37,800 bases of DNA, taken from DATAVB01 sp040414495. Lineage in GTDB: Bacteria; Actinomycetota; Actinomycetes; Mycobacteriales; QHCD01. Positions 7,918-15,970 of the stretch are shown here, one piece after another. Below the pieces are notes generated by a model. It made no database searches and had not been told where the DNA came from. It was given only the letters and a program-made list of their open reading frames with translations. Within the stretch, counting starts at the first letter, position 1; each line of letters begins with the position of its first letter. The stretch is from assembly GCA_040414495.1 (NCBI GenBank), contig JBEDUI010000275.1, positions 1 through 37,800 on the forward strand, read 5' to 3'. The position numbers were made by a program, and so were the translations under genes.

Positions 7918-8901
7918 ATGCCCCGACCCACCGCTCGCGTACTCACCCTGCTGGAACTCCTGCAATCGGGAGGCATCCGGACCGTGGCCGAACTCGCCGA
8001 CCGGCTCGACGTGGACGAGCGCACGGTGCGGCGGTACGTCAATCACCTCATCGACCTCGACCTGCCGGTCGAGTCGGTGCGCGGCCGCTATGGCGGCTAC
8101 CGGCTCGCCTCCGGTTACCGCATGCCTCCGCTCATGCTGAGCGACGACGAAGCGCTCGCCGTGCTGCTCGGTCTGGTGGCGGGGCGCCGAACCGGCTTGA
8201 TGACCGCCGCGGGTACGGCGAGCGAGACGGCAGCAGCGAAGATCCGACGGGTGCTGCCCGAGCGGCTCGGCCGCAAACTCGACGCCGTGCTCGACTCCAT
8301 CGCCTTCACCGCCGCTGCGGGTGAGTCACCCGCCCCGGAGACGACAGTCCTGCTCACGATCGCCGACGCGGTGAGCCACCACCGGCCGGTCTCGATTCGG
8401 TACACCGCGGCCGACGGTCGGCACAGCGAACGCACGCTGCACCCGTACGGGCTCGTCGCCCATTCGGACAGGTGGTATGTGACGGGTGTCGATCCCGCGA
8501 TCGGCGAAGACCGGACATTCCGGCTGGATCGCATAACCAGTGCGAGGACCCTGCCCGGCTCGTTCGACCCGCCCGACGGAATTGACCCCGCTGCGCGGGT
8601 CGAGACGGGGCTCGCCACCGCTCCGTACCGGTACGAGGTGACTCTGCGGATCCAGGGGACTGCCGAGCAGATCCGCACCCGGCTTCCCGCCAGCATCGCG
8701 ATCGTGCAGGAGTCGCAGTCGGTGAGCGGCGAGGCCTGGTCCCGCGTCGAACTGCGAGCGGAACGGCTCGATTGGCTGCCCGGCGTGCTCGCGTCGCTGG
8801 ACCTGCCGTTCGTCATCGAACGACCGGACGAACTCCGCGATCTCGTCGTGGCGCTCGCCAACCGGCTTACGCATTCGGCTGGGCGAAGTTCACCCGCGTA
8901 G
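7918..8901 (+). CDS. WYL-domain transcriptional regulator (YafY type)
   Basis: A 327-residue regulator. Residues about 5-55 form a DeoR-like winged helix (VAELADRLDVDERTVRRYVN, then RGRYGGYRL). A middle WYL domain includes SIRYTAADGRHSERTLHPYG and HSDRWYVTGVD, and a C-terminal WCX-type region ends the protein. The ATG at 7918 is taken because the family normally starts at MPRPTARVL and GGGAG lies ten bases upstream. An in-frame ATG at 7867 would lie before the palindrome at 7873-7899 and put that site inside the coding region. WYL domains sense ligands or nucleic acids. Here the target is probably the divergent VOC gene. Confidence 0.92.
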   Translation: MPRPTARVLTLLELLQSGGIRTVAELADRLDVDERTVRRYVNHLIDLDLPVESVRGRYGGYRLASGYRMPPLMLSDDEALAVLLGLVAGRRTGLMTAAGTASETAAAKIRRVLPERLGRKLDAVLDSIAFTAAAGESPAPETTVLLTIADAVSHHRPVSIRYTAADGRHSERTLHPYGLVAHSDRWYVTGVDPAIGEDRTFRLDRITSARTLPGSFDPPDGIDPAARVETGLATAPYRYEVTLRIQGTAEQIRTRLPASIAIVQESQSVSGEAWSRVELRAERLDWLPGVLASLDLPFVIERPDELRDLVVALANRLTHSAGRSSPA

Positions 8902-8997
8902 GAGGTGGGTGCCGGCAACGCCCCGTCCGGGTAAATGCCAGCTTTCGTCTATCGCGTTCGCTTGCTGGTCTGATGCGGATGTCGTGTTGCCGGCGGT

Positions 8998-9798
8998 TTA
9001 GTGGCCGCTGCTGGAGTAGTGCTTTGTCTGTAGCATCCAGAATTTGTACGCGCCTACGAAAAGCGCGATGCCGACTACGGGAGCGCACCAGGCGAGCCCG
9101 GCGGGCACCGAGAGCTGGCCGGTGCGATGCAGCAACACGCTGGCGGGGAAGTATGCGACAAAGGCCAGTGGCAATACGAACGTAAGGCCGAATCGGGCCG
9201 CCGACGGCAGGATTCTCATCGGATAACTGCCGAACGTATTGAAGATGTCATCGACAAGTAGCCGCAGGGCATATATGCGGGTGAATCGAAATGCCAGTGT
9301 CGTGACCGTCATGTTGACCGAGACTTCGACCAGTGCACCGCCGGCCAGCGCGAGCACCAGATAGCAAACCGCGAGTGGCGACCAGTCGACGTTCACCAAG
9401 GTGGCGGCCGAACCGAGCAGTGCCACGCCGCCAGCGAGATCTCCGAGCGTTTGAAACATGACCCGTCGGCATACCAGTTGGATGAATGGGTTGACCGGCC
9501 GGACAAGATAGCGGTCGAATTCAGCGTTACGGATGACGGCTTCCACGTACACCAGCTGCGAAAACGGCACGGTCCACAGCCCATGCGCGGTCAGCCGCAT
9601 TCCATACAGGAACGCGATGTCACCGATACTCCACCCACTTATCGCACCGAACCGGTTGACCACCACCCAGATGAATGCGAACCCAATACCCTGGAAGGCC
9701 ACACCGCCGATCGTTTGCATGATGAGGTTGGTGCGGTACTGCAGTTCGCTGCGCATGGCCGCGCCGATGAGCGCCCGGTAGATGCGTACGGTGCGCAT
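8998..9798 (-). CDS. ABC-2 type exporter permease (second subunit)
   Basis: A 266-residue membrane protein with about six hydrophobic segments and a cytoplasmic N-terminus rich in Arg. It matches the ABC2_membrane_6 class of permeases found in pairs behind a single ATPase. It begins one base after the TGA of the first permease and is the last gene of the exporter operon. The substrate is unknown; exporters of this architecture have been tied to drug or lipid efflux in some bacteria (family knowledge). The 96-base gap to the convergent WYL gene holds GCCGGCAAC/GTTGCCGGC arms (8911-8919, 8986-8994), too far apart to be a simple terminator. Confidence 0.85.
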   Translation of the reverse strand: MRTVRIYRALIGAAMRSELQYRTNLIMQTIGGVAFQGIGFAFIWVVVNRFGAISGWSIGDIAFLYGMRLTAHGLWTVPFSQLVYVEAVIRNAEFDRYLVRPVNPFIQLVCRRVMFQTLGDLAGGVALLGSAATLVNVDWSPLAVCYLVLALAGGALVEVSVNMTVTTLAFRFTRIYALRLLVDDIFNTFGSYPMRILPSAARFGLTFVLPLAFVAYFPASVLLHRTGQLSVPAGLAWCAPVVGIALFVGAYKFWMLQTKHYSSSGH

Positions 9799-9799
9799 G

Positions 9800-10621
9800 T
9801 CAGCCGCCCTGCACCACGATGCGCCGCAACGCGCGCGACCAGATCAACCGCAAGAGCAACCAGAGTACGACAATCCATGCGGCCTGCTCGACGAGCAACT
9901 GTGCTGCCTTTCCTCCGGAGACTCGACCGACATAAATCGCCAACGGTGTATATCCGGATGCCTGAAACGGCAGCACTGTGGCGATCGCGTGTAGCCAGCC
10001 GGGCATAAACCACAACGGCACCAATGCGCCGGAAAAGAATTGTTGCACGATGCGATAGATCATCAACATGCCCTGAATCTCCAGGGTCCAGAAGCTCACC
10101 ATCGACACTATGAGATTCAGGATGGCGCTGATCAGAAATCCGGTGACCAGACCGAGGAGGTAGCCGAAGAATGCGGGCGTCGAGGCGGGCCCAACGGCGC
10201 CGCCGACCAGGACTGCGAACGGCAATGCCACCACGGCGAACGGCAGCATCGCCAGCACGCCACCGACCTGGCTCGCAAATGCCTGCGGCAGAAAACGCAC
10301 CGGTCGCAACAGATCCATGGCAATCGTGCCGTCGCGGACCCGTTGCGGTATGTCCCACAGCAGCCCTGGGCTCAGCAGCCACGCCTGCACGGCCGCGAGC
10401 GATGAATACGCGACCTGCACGTCAAGTGTTATACCGTTGACAGTGCTCCGACCGTGATAAACCGAATGCCAAACGACACGGAGCAAATAGATTTGCACGA
10501 GCGCGCTGACAATGCCGAACAGTAGGTTGAACCGGTACGTGATCAGCGACTGGGCCGACATCCGGCCGATGCCAACCAGAGCGCGCAGTCGGGCTCGCCG
10601 CGGGACCGCTACCGCCGTCAC
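9800..10621 (-). CDS. ABC-2 type exporter permease (first subunit)
   Basis: A 273-residue polytopic membrane protein related to the other permease of this operon (ABC2_membrane_6-like). The N-terminus is basic (RRARLRALVGIGRMSAQSL), followed by hydrophobic segments such as LLFGIVSALVQIYLLRVVW and a long C-terminal pair of helices ending in WIVVLWLLLRLIWSRALRRI. The GTG start at 10621 overlaps the ATPase stop (GTGA), giving translational coupling. The two permeases probably form a heterodimeric channel with a dimer of the ATPase. Confidence 0.87.
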   Translation of the reverse strand: MTAVAVPRRARLRALVGIGRMSAQSLITYRFNLLFGIVSALVQIYLLRVVWHSVYHGRSTVNGITLDVQVAYSSLAAVQAWLLSPGLLWDIPQRVRDGTIAMDLLRPVRFLPQAFASQVGGVLAMLPFAVVALPFAVLVGGAVGPASTPAFFGYLLGLVTGFLISAILNLIVSMVSFWTLEIQGMLMIYRIVQQFFSGALVPLWFMPGWLHAIATVLPFQASGYTPLAIYVGRVSGGKAAQLLVEQAAWIVVLWLLLRLIWSRALRRIVVQGG

Positions 10622-11616
10622 AACGCGACGGCTCGGTCGGCGTAGATCTGCCGGATGATGGGCTCGAGTTCGGGCTCCACGATGGAGATATCGGAGACTC
10701 GGTGACGTGCCAGTACGGCCGCGATCACGTCGGCCGCCGCGACCTGTTGTGGATCAAATGCGATCGTGGTCGCGCCCTCGGCCGCGTCCCCCACAGAGAC
10801 TCCGGCAAGGCCGAGCTCGGCGACCTTCTCATGAGGGTCCACCAGCCGCACAACCAATTCCCGGTGCGGTGCGTAACGCCGTTTCAACGACTCTGGATCG
10901 CCATCCCACAGCAACTTTCCATGATCGATCATCATGATTCGCCGGCACAACCGCTCGACATCGTCCAGATCGTGGGTGGTCAAGATGACCGTCGTGCCCT
11001 CTGCTCGGTTGAGCTCCTCGATGAAGACACGGATGCGTTCCTTCGCCACCACATCCAGGCCGATCGTCGGCTCATCCAGGTAAAGAATATGCGGCCGATA
11101 CAGCATCGCGGCCGCCAAATCGCCGCGCATTCGCTGTCCCAGCGACAGCTGACGCACCGGCGTATCGATAAACTCTTCCAATTCCAACAGATCAGTGAAC
11201 GTCTTCATCGTCGCCCGGAAATCCGCGTCCGAGACGTCATACAAGCGCTTGATCAGGAGAAATGAATCACGCAGCGGCAGGTCCCACCACAGTTGGCTGC
11301 GCTGGCCGAATACCACCCCGATCTGCTTTGCGTTCCGCTCGCGATCGCGCCACGGCGTTATCCCGCCGACCTCGCAGATCCCGGACGTTGCCACCAGAAT
11401 CCCGGTCAACATCTTGATCGTCGTCGACTTTCCCGCGCCATTCGGGCCGAGATAACCTACGAGTTCCCCTTGATCGACCTCGAACGAGATCCCATCGACC
11501 GCCTGGGTCACCGTATACTGCCGGGTAAACAGCGACCGGATCCCGCCCAAGAAACCCGGGAAACGCTCCGAGCGTCGGAACTCTTTGACGAGGTCCTCCA
11601 CCCGAATCAGCGCCAT
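10618..11616 (-). CDS. ABC-2 exporter ATP-binding subunit
   Basis: A 332-residue ATPase driving the exporter. Visible motifs are Walker A GPNGAGKST (57-65), a Q-loop region with VVFGQRSQLWWDLP, signature LSLGQ (157-161), Walker B ILYLDEPT with Asp181 and Glu182, and the H-loop His215 in TTHD. An approximately 80-residue C-terminal extension follows. The frame stays open far upstream, but the family starts at MALIRVEDLVKEF. A -10 box TATAGT lies exactly six bases before that ATG, so the mRNA is likely leaderless and the start is 11616. Order ATPase-permease-permease with overlapping ends indicates one operon. Confidence 0.92.
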   Translation of the reverse strand: MALIRVEDLVKEFRRSERFPGFLGGIRSLFTRQYTVTQAVDGISFEVDQGELVGYLGPNGAGKSTTIKMLTGILVATSGICEVGGITPWRDRERNAKQIGVVFGQRSQLWWDLPLRDSFLLIKRLYDVSDADFRATMKTFTDLLELEEFIDTPVRQLSLGQRMRGDLAAAMLYRPHILYLDEPTIGLDVVAKERIRVFIEELNRAEGTTVILTTHDLDDVERLCRRIMMIDHGKLLWDGDPESLKRRYAPHRELVVRLVDPHEKVAELGLAGVSVGDAAEGATTIAFDPQQVAAADVIAAVLARHRVSDISIVEPELEPIIRQIYADRAVAL

Positions 11617-11622
11617 GCCGTA

Positions 11623-11643
11623 ACTATAGCGGCTCGTTATAGT
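11623..11643. promoter_or_regulatory. Symmetric promoter element; -10 TATAGT for the exporter operon
   Basis: ACTATA (11623-11628) and TATAGT (11638-11643) are inverted copies nine bases apart. Read on the minus strand, the first copy is a -10 box six bases before the exporter ATPase ATG. The second copy is an equivalent -10 box pointing the other way. This may be a pair of divergent promoters or an operator overlapping the promoter. Confidence 0.6.
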
Positions 11644-11744
11644 CGGGGTGGGATCTTTTATGTCGCCGGAACGCTTGTGCATTCGGGTCACTGCGTGCGC
11701 AGCGCGCGCGTCGGGTAGCTGCGGGAGACGCCTCGGCAGATCGC

Positions 11745-11773
11745 CCGACAATGGGCGCTGGTCCGTGCATACT
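11745..11773 (+). promoter_or_regulatory. Likely leaderless promoter of the beta-propeller lipoprotein
   Basis: CCGACA (11745-11750), a 17-base spacer and CATACT (11768-11773) resemble a -35/-10 pair. The ATG at 11780 follows the -10 box after six bases, so transcription would begin at or next to the start codon. Confidence 0.5.
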
Positions 11774-11779
11774 CGGTTG

Positions 11780-13165
11780 ATGCGGGCTCGCGTGTTTATT
11801 GTGGCCGCGACGGTCGTGATCGCCGGCTGTAGTGGTAGTTCCGGACAACGCGCTGCACCGACGGCGACGGCGCCAGCCACGGCTCCCACAGTGACGAGCC
11901 CGGACTCGTCTCCGCCCGACGCATTTCCGGACTGGCCGACGTATCACGGGGATGTCGCCCGTACCGGCGTATCCCAGACAATGCCGGCAGCCGGAAAGAC
12001 GCTGGCGCTGAAGGCCGCGTTGAAGCTGGACGGCCAGGCGTATGCGTCTCCCATCGTCGCCGGCGGTCGGACAATTGTCGCTACCGAAAACAACTCGGTG
12101 TATGCATTCGACTCGGCGAATCGCCAGCTGTGGCGGCGGCACCTGGGTCGGCCGTCGCCGGCCGACGAACGCCCGTGCGGAAATATCGATCCGCTGGGAA
12201 TTACCGGTACGCCGGTCTATTCCGGGGGCGTTGTGTATGTCGTGGCGGAGTACGGCGGCCCGCCCCGTCATGAGTTGGTGGCACTGGACGCCGACACCGG
12301 GAAGGTGCGCTGGCATAAGGGACTCGACCTGCCCGGCGTTGATCCCAAGGCCATGCAGCAACGCGGGGCACTCACCGTGGCTGGTTCCCGGGTCTGGGTG
12401 CCGTTCGGCGGTCTTTTAGGAGATTGCGGCAATTACAAAGGACGCCTGATCGGCGTCGGGTTGGATGGGCGTGGCACTTCGGTCTCCTACACCGTGCCGA
12501 CCGCTCGGGAGGGTGCAGTTTGGGCGCCGCCGGGCCCGTCCGTCGACTCGGCCGGCCACCTTTATATTTCGGTCGGAAACGGTGCTTCCTTGTCCGGCGA
12601 TCCCTACGACCACAGCGATTCCGTACTCAAACTTGACACGAATGCGAAACTCCTGGACTTCTTCTCGCCGACCAATTGGGCCAACGACAATGCAAACGAC
12701 CTGGACCTCGGCTCGCAGGGCCCTGCGCTTGTCGGCAACTGGATCTTCATCGCCGGCAAATCCGGCACCGCATATGTACTGCGGCAAGGGAATCTCGGCG
12801 GCATCGGTGGCGAGGTGAGCCACGCGTCGTTATGCCAGTCGTTCGGCGGCGCAGCCGTAATGGGTGACGTCGTCTACGTGCCGTGCACTGACGGGATTCG
12901 CGCGGTGCGGATCGATGGCACTGGACGGCTGCATGTCCTGTGGCACGCCGCCGGGTCGATTACTGGCTCGCCGGTCGTCGGCGGCGGTCGTGTGTGGACA
13001 CTCGACACCGGTGGCGGCGTCCTACACGCGCTCGATCCGAAAACCGGCCAGTCGCTGGCCCAGCTGAACGTCGGTCCCGTGACGCGATTCGCCACGCCGG
13101 CTCTGTCCGGTCCTCGAGTGCTCGTCCCGACCGATGCGGGCCTGAGCGTAGTTGCCACCGCCTGA
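11780..13165 (+). CDS. PQQ-like beta-propeller lipoprotein
   Basis: A secreted, membrane-anchored protein of 461 residues. The start at 11780 gives MRARVFIVAATVVIAGC with lipobox Cys at residue 17. The longer frame to 11648 would add 44 residues with no signal character. A Thr/Ala/Pro-rich linker precedes a beta-propeller of BamB/PQQ-like repeats, for example ENNSVYAFDSANRQLWRRHL, ELVALDADTGKVRWHKG, SVLKLDTNAKLLDFF and VLHALDPKTGQSLAQLNVG. Cofactor use cannot be decided; many such proteins only bind partners. It opens a plus-strand pair with the next lipoprotein, 137 bases downstream. Its physiological role is unknown. Confidence 0.87.
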   Translation: MRARVFIVAATVVIAGCSGSSGQRAAPTATAPATAPTVTSPDSSPPDAFPDWPTYHGDVARTGVSQTMPAAGKTLALKAALKLDGQAYASPIVAGGRTIVATENNSVYAFDSANRQLWRRHLGRPSPADERPCGNIDPLGITGTPVYSGGVVYVVAEYGGPPRHELVALDADTGKVRWHKGLDLPGVDPKAMQQRGALTVAGSRVWVPFGGLLGDCGNYKGRLIGVGLDGRGTSVSYTVPTAREGAVWAPPGPSVDSAGHLYISVGNGASLSGDPYDHSDSVLKLDTNAKLLDFFSPTNWANDNANDLDLGSQGPALVGNWIFIAGKSGTAYVLRQGNLGGIGGEVSHASLCQSFGGAAVMGDVVYVPCTDGIRAVRIDGTGRLHVLWHAAGSITGSPVVGGGRVWTLDTGGGVLHALDPKTGQSLAQLNVGPVTRFATPALSGPRVLVPTDAGLSVVATA

Positions 13166-13302
13166 GTACGTTTGCAGATTGCACGACTGGTGTCGGCCGA
13201 GCACCCGTACGAATCGGGCGTTAGAGTCCGGGGCCGGGCTCTTCCGCCACGCGGGTGGGCCCTGGACATGACCAAGCGAAGCTCGGGAGGCGGGCGGGGT
13301 TC

Positions 13303-14550
13303 ATGGCGCGAGGCGCTGTGGAAGCGCATAACTGGGCTCAGCGGAAGCCTTCGCGGCGCCAATTGCTCGCCCTGGCCGGGCCGTGCAGTCTGGCGGCATT
13401 AGGGATCGCGGGCTGTAGCTCGGACGGCGGTGGTACGCACCGTCGCGCAACTGCTTCCCCGAGTCCGGCCACGAAGCCGCCCGCGACCGATGCGCTCGCG
13501 GCCAACGTCAACCAAAACCTGGACCGGATCAGCTTCAAGCAACTGGCCGCTGTGTCGGCCACCTGGATCCGGGGTTTCTATGTCATGACGAACGCGGACC
13601 ACGGAAACGTCGCAACCCAGCCCGGCCTGTCGAAGTTGCTCACGGCCGCGAAACATGGCTACGGAACCGTTCTGAATCTGAAGTTTCAGTATCGTGGTTC
13701 GCCGATGCCGGCGCCCGGCACGCCCGCGATGCGAACGGCGTTCGCCCGTCTCGACAAGGTGCTGGCGGCGACCATGAACCGGATCGACATCGTGGTCATC
13801 GGCAACGAGCCGTTCCTGGAAGCGGGTAAAGCCGATCGCCAAAGCCCCCGCATCAACGCCTTTTACGAGGCGGTCGCCGCGCGCGCCGCTCAGTACCGGC
13901 AACGTCGTTTCGGATCCAACTGCCGGACGAAGATCTACATGGGCGCGCTTACCCACCTGGACGATCCGTCGGCACAAACCGACCAGACGCGGCGCTGGAT
14001 GGAGTTCACTGCCAAGACCCGCTCGATTGCGGGCGTGGACATCCATCCGCACGTGAGCGCTCCATCTGGCGCGCAGAAATACCTCGACTACGTACTGCCG
14101 TACCTGCGTTCCGACCAGCGCTTCCTGGCCACCGAGTTCTCACTAGTGCAGTTGTGGAAGATGCACTTGCACGACCCGATCGATACGCATTTCGCCGCTG
14201 CCCATGGCTTCCGGGCCGGCATGCCGGTCTGGCAGGTGGTCAGACACGCCGGCAGACGCCCGTTCGATGAGCGGACATGGAACGAGTTCCTGCTCTCGAA
14301 TTCTTGGTACGCAGACAACCGCGACTATCTGATCGAGCAAGTGGCGCGTTTCCGCCGTACCGGGAAGCTGGCGGTGGCGGGCTACGGGATTACCCAGGAT
14401 AAATCGGCCGTGCGGAAATTCGGCCCAAATAGCCATCCGTGGTTGTTCAACAGCCTGTTCTGCCCGTTCACCTGTCGACCGCAACCCAGCGGCCTGCCCG
14501 CGCAGAACACGACGTGGTGCCCCGAATTTCGGGAGGCGCAGCACCGCTGA
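13303..14550 (+). CDS. Tat-type lipoprotein resembling clan GH-A glycoside hydrolases
   Basis: A 415-residue exported protein. The N-terminus has a twin-arginine pattern (SRRQLLALAG, Arg18-Arg19) and lipobox LGIAGC with Cys38. The mature part looks like a TIM barrel: strand-like VVIGNEP with Glu169 and RFLATEFS with Glu278 fit the acid/base and nucleophile positions of clan GH-A glycosidases. VDIHPHVSAP lies on a strand between them. I cannot name a CAZy family. The ATG at 13303 is preferred over an upstream frame start because it places the Tat motif near the N-terminus; GGGAGG lies 12 bases upstream. It may cleave an extracellular glycan (inference from fold and Glu pair). Confidence 0.7.
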   Translation: MARGAVEAHNWAQRKPSRRQLLALAGPCSLAALGIAGCSSDGGGTHRRATASPSPATKPPATDALAANVNQNLDRISFKQLAAVSATWIRGFYVMTNADHGNVATQPGLSKLLTAAKHGYGTVLNLKFQYRGSPMPAPGTPAMRTAFARLDKVLAATMNRIDIVVIGNEPFLEAGKADRQSPRINAFYEAVAARAAQYRQRRFGSNCRTKIYMGALTHLDDPSAQTDQTRRWMEFTAKTRSIAGVDIHPHVSAPSGAQKYLDYVLPYLRSDQRFLATEFSLVQLWKMHLHDPIDTHFAAAHGFRAGMPVWQVVRHAGRRPFDERTWNEFLLSNSWYADNRDYLIEQVARFRRTGKLAVAGYGITQDKSAVRKFGPNSHPWLFNSLFCPFTCRPQPSGLPAQNTTWCPEFREAQHR

Positions 14551-14615
14551 AGCTATAGACCTAACCATGACGGTCCACAATGGTCAGTGCCCGGAATCTC
14601 AGCTAGAAGGCAGCG

Positions 14616-15839
14616 TCAATGGTTGCCGATCTCGATTCGGCACTCTGATCCGTAGTCGGCGGCCGTTGCACTGATACTGGCCGCATCGGCGTCGCCGTCG
14701 TGGACGAAAACCCGGTGCTGGAACGAGAACGGGCCGTATGGTGCCGCTTCCGGCGGATAGTGCGCCTGGGTGACCTGTTGCACGGTCGCGTACTTTCCCA
14801 CGATGTTCGGGTAACCGTTGTTGGCCGGATGGTCCAACAGCGTGATCCCGTTCCAGGGGCCGGTGCCGGGCTCCTGATACACCTTCGAGGATGCGACGAG
14901 ATCGGGCAGTTCCTCCGGCGGGCCGGCCGGCGGTGCCGGGGGAGGGCCGCCGGTCGGCCCCGACGCGTCGACCCAACTCGCGCGGTAGAAGTCGGTCGGG
15001 GTGTAGAACACGTCCGGGGTCTGGTGCGCGGAGGAGTTGGTGATTTTTCCGTGCGCGGGGATGGCGAAGGAGTCCGGCGTACGGATCATCATGATGAACG
15101 GCCGGGTGCCGCGGTCGGTCACCTCCGTGATCCGAAAGTCGAAATCGAGAAATCGCCGGGTCGGTCCCGCCCACCACCAGCGGATCGTCCGAACCTCGGT
15201 TGCAAAAGGATCGCCGTACGCGTCGAGATAGGTCAGGTCCTGGACCAGTTCGCCGTAGACCGGTCCGCTGGTCAGCCGCCGGAATCCGCGATGCAGCATC
15301 CGCCCGCCCGGTCCGTACGGTGGCTCGTCCCAGTCGGACCACAGATTGACCGACCCGCCCTCACCGTGGCCGCCGTAATTGAGCGCCAGACCAGTGTGGT
15401 GCGGATGGTCGGCCGAGCCCTGCCCGCGCACCACGCTGGCGCCGGACGGCCCGAGCACCGGCCAGAAGTACGGCCGGCGGGCGCCGGCGGTGAGGTAGGT
15501 GGTGAACAGTTCCCCGGCGACGCTGAGCTCGACCCGGTCCAGCTTCGCGGTACACGTTGCCGGGAAGACCGGCGATGCCGGCTCGGCGGTTTCCCGAAAC
15601 GACCGGCTCTGGCCGGCGGGAAGCGGCCCGTCCAGGACGAACGACAACACCTCGGAGACGGAGTCGTACTGCGCCGGCACGAGCTGTCCGGTCGCCTCGT
15701 CGCGTAGAGTGAGCGGCTCCCCGGAGGCGGAGCCGAGCGCCCGCCGCGGCCCCATCTCATCGGCCGGCACCCTTGCCCGTACCAGCGACGAGACCCGCTC
15801 CACCTCGCCGGCATGTACGAGCACCCGCAGCGGCCGCAT
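14616..15839 (-). CDS. PmoA/DUF6807 family protein
   Basis: A protein of about 407 residues matching the family named after methane oxygenase PmoA but unrelated to the membrane monooxygenase. The hallmark segment is ARRPYFWPVLGPSGASVVRG followed by SADHPHHTGLALNYGG, then FRRLTSGPVYGELVQDL and RPFIMMIRTPDSFA. The ATG at 15837-15839 has GGGAGGTC immediately upstream, ruling out the 12-residue longer frame. A Pro/Gly-rich insert lies near residue 320. Family members are usually found near sugar dehydrogenases and transporters and probably act in carbohydrate metabolism, but no reaction is established to my knowledge. It is convergent with the GH-like lipoprotein gene. Confidence 0.85.
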   Translation of the reverse strand: MRPLRVLVHAGEVERVSSLVRARVPADEMGPRRALGSASGEPLTLRDEATGQLVPAQYDSVSEVLSFVLDGPLPAGQSRSFRETAEPASPVFPATCTAKLDRVELSVAGELFTTYLTAGARRPYFWPVLGPSGASVVRGQGSADHPHHTGLALNYGGHGEGGSVNLWSDWDEPPYGPGGRMLHRGFRRLTSGPVYGELVQDLTYLDAYGDPFATEVRTIRWWWAGPTRRFLDFDFRITEVTDRGTRPFIMMIRTPDSFAIPAHGKITNSSAHQTPDVFYTPTDFYRASWVDASGPTGGPPPAPPAGPPEELPDLVASSKVYQEPGTGPWNGITLLDHPANNGYPNIVGKYATVQQVTQAHYPPEAAPYGPFSFQHRVFVHDGDADAASISATAADYGSECRIEIGNH

Positions 15840-15941
15840 CCTGACCTCCCGATCGGAAATGTCCTGCCCGCACACCGTATAGACAATTCCGGGACCGGCG
15901 GCATGGCGTGCCGGCAGACGGTGTGGCCGAACCTGGACTAC

Positions 15942-15970
15942 CTCGCGACTATCTCGCGACTATCTCGCGG
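15942..15970. repeat. 11-bp tandem repeat at the end of the DMT transporter gene
   Basis: CTCGCGACTAT occurs at 15942-15952 and again at 15953-15963, followed by a partial third copy CTCGCGG (15964-15970). The array covers the stop codon of the transporter gene (15960-15962). Because 11 is not a multiple of three, copy-number change would alter the C-terminus. Confidence 0.75.

Noticed and set aside
8911..8994. GCCGGCAAC/GTTGCCGGC inverted arms between convergent genes
   Set aside because: The 66-base loop makes a functional terminator unlikely; the arms could be chance in GC-rich DNA.
11648..11779. Upstream extension of the beta-propeller lipoprotein frame
   Set aside because: It would put 44 residues, including Cys-rich segments, before an otherwise perfect lipoprotein signal. 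A promoter box lies within it.
14551..14615. ACCAT/ATGGT arms as terminator between the GH-like and DUF6807 genes
   Set aside because: The 5-bp arms with an 11-base loop and no U-run are too weak to call.
14700..15707. 335-codon plus-strand open frame
   Set aside because: It is fully antisense to the DUF6807 gene, is Arg/Gly-rich and shows no family features. The minus-strand gene has clear motifs and a ribosome site.
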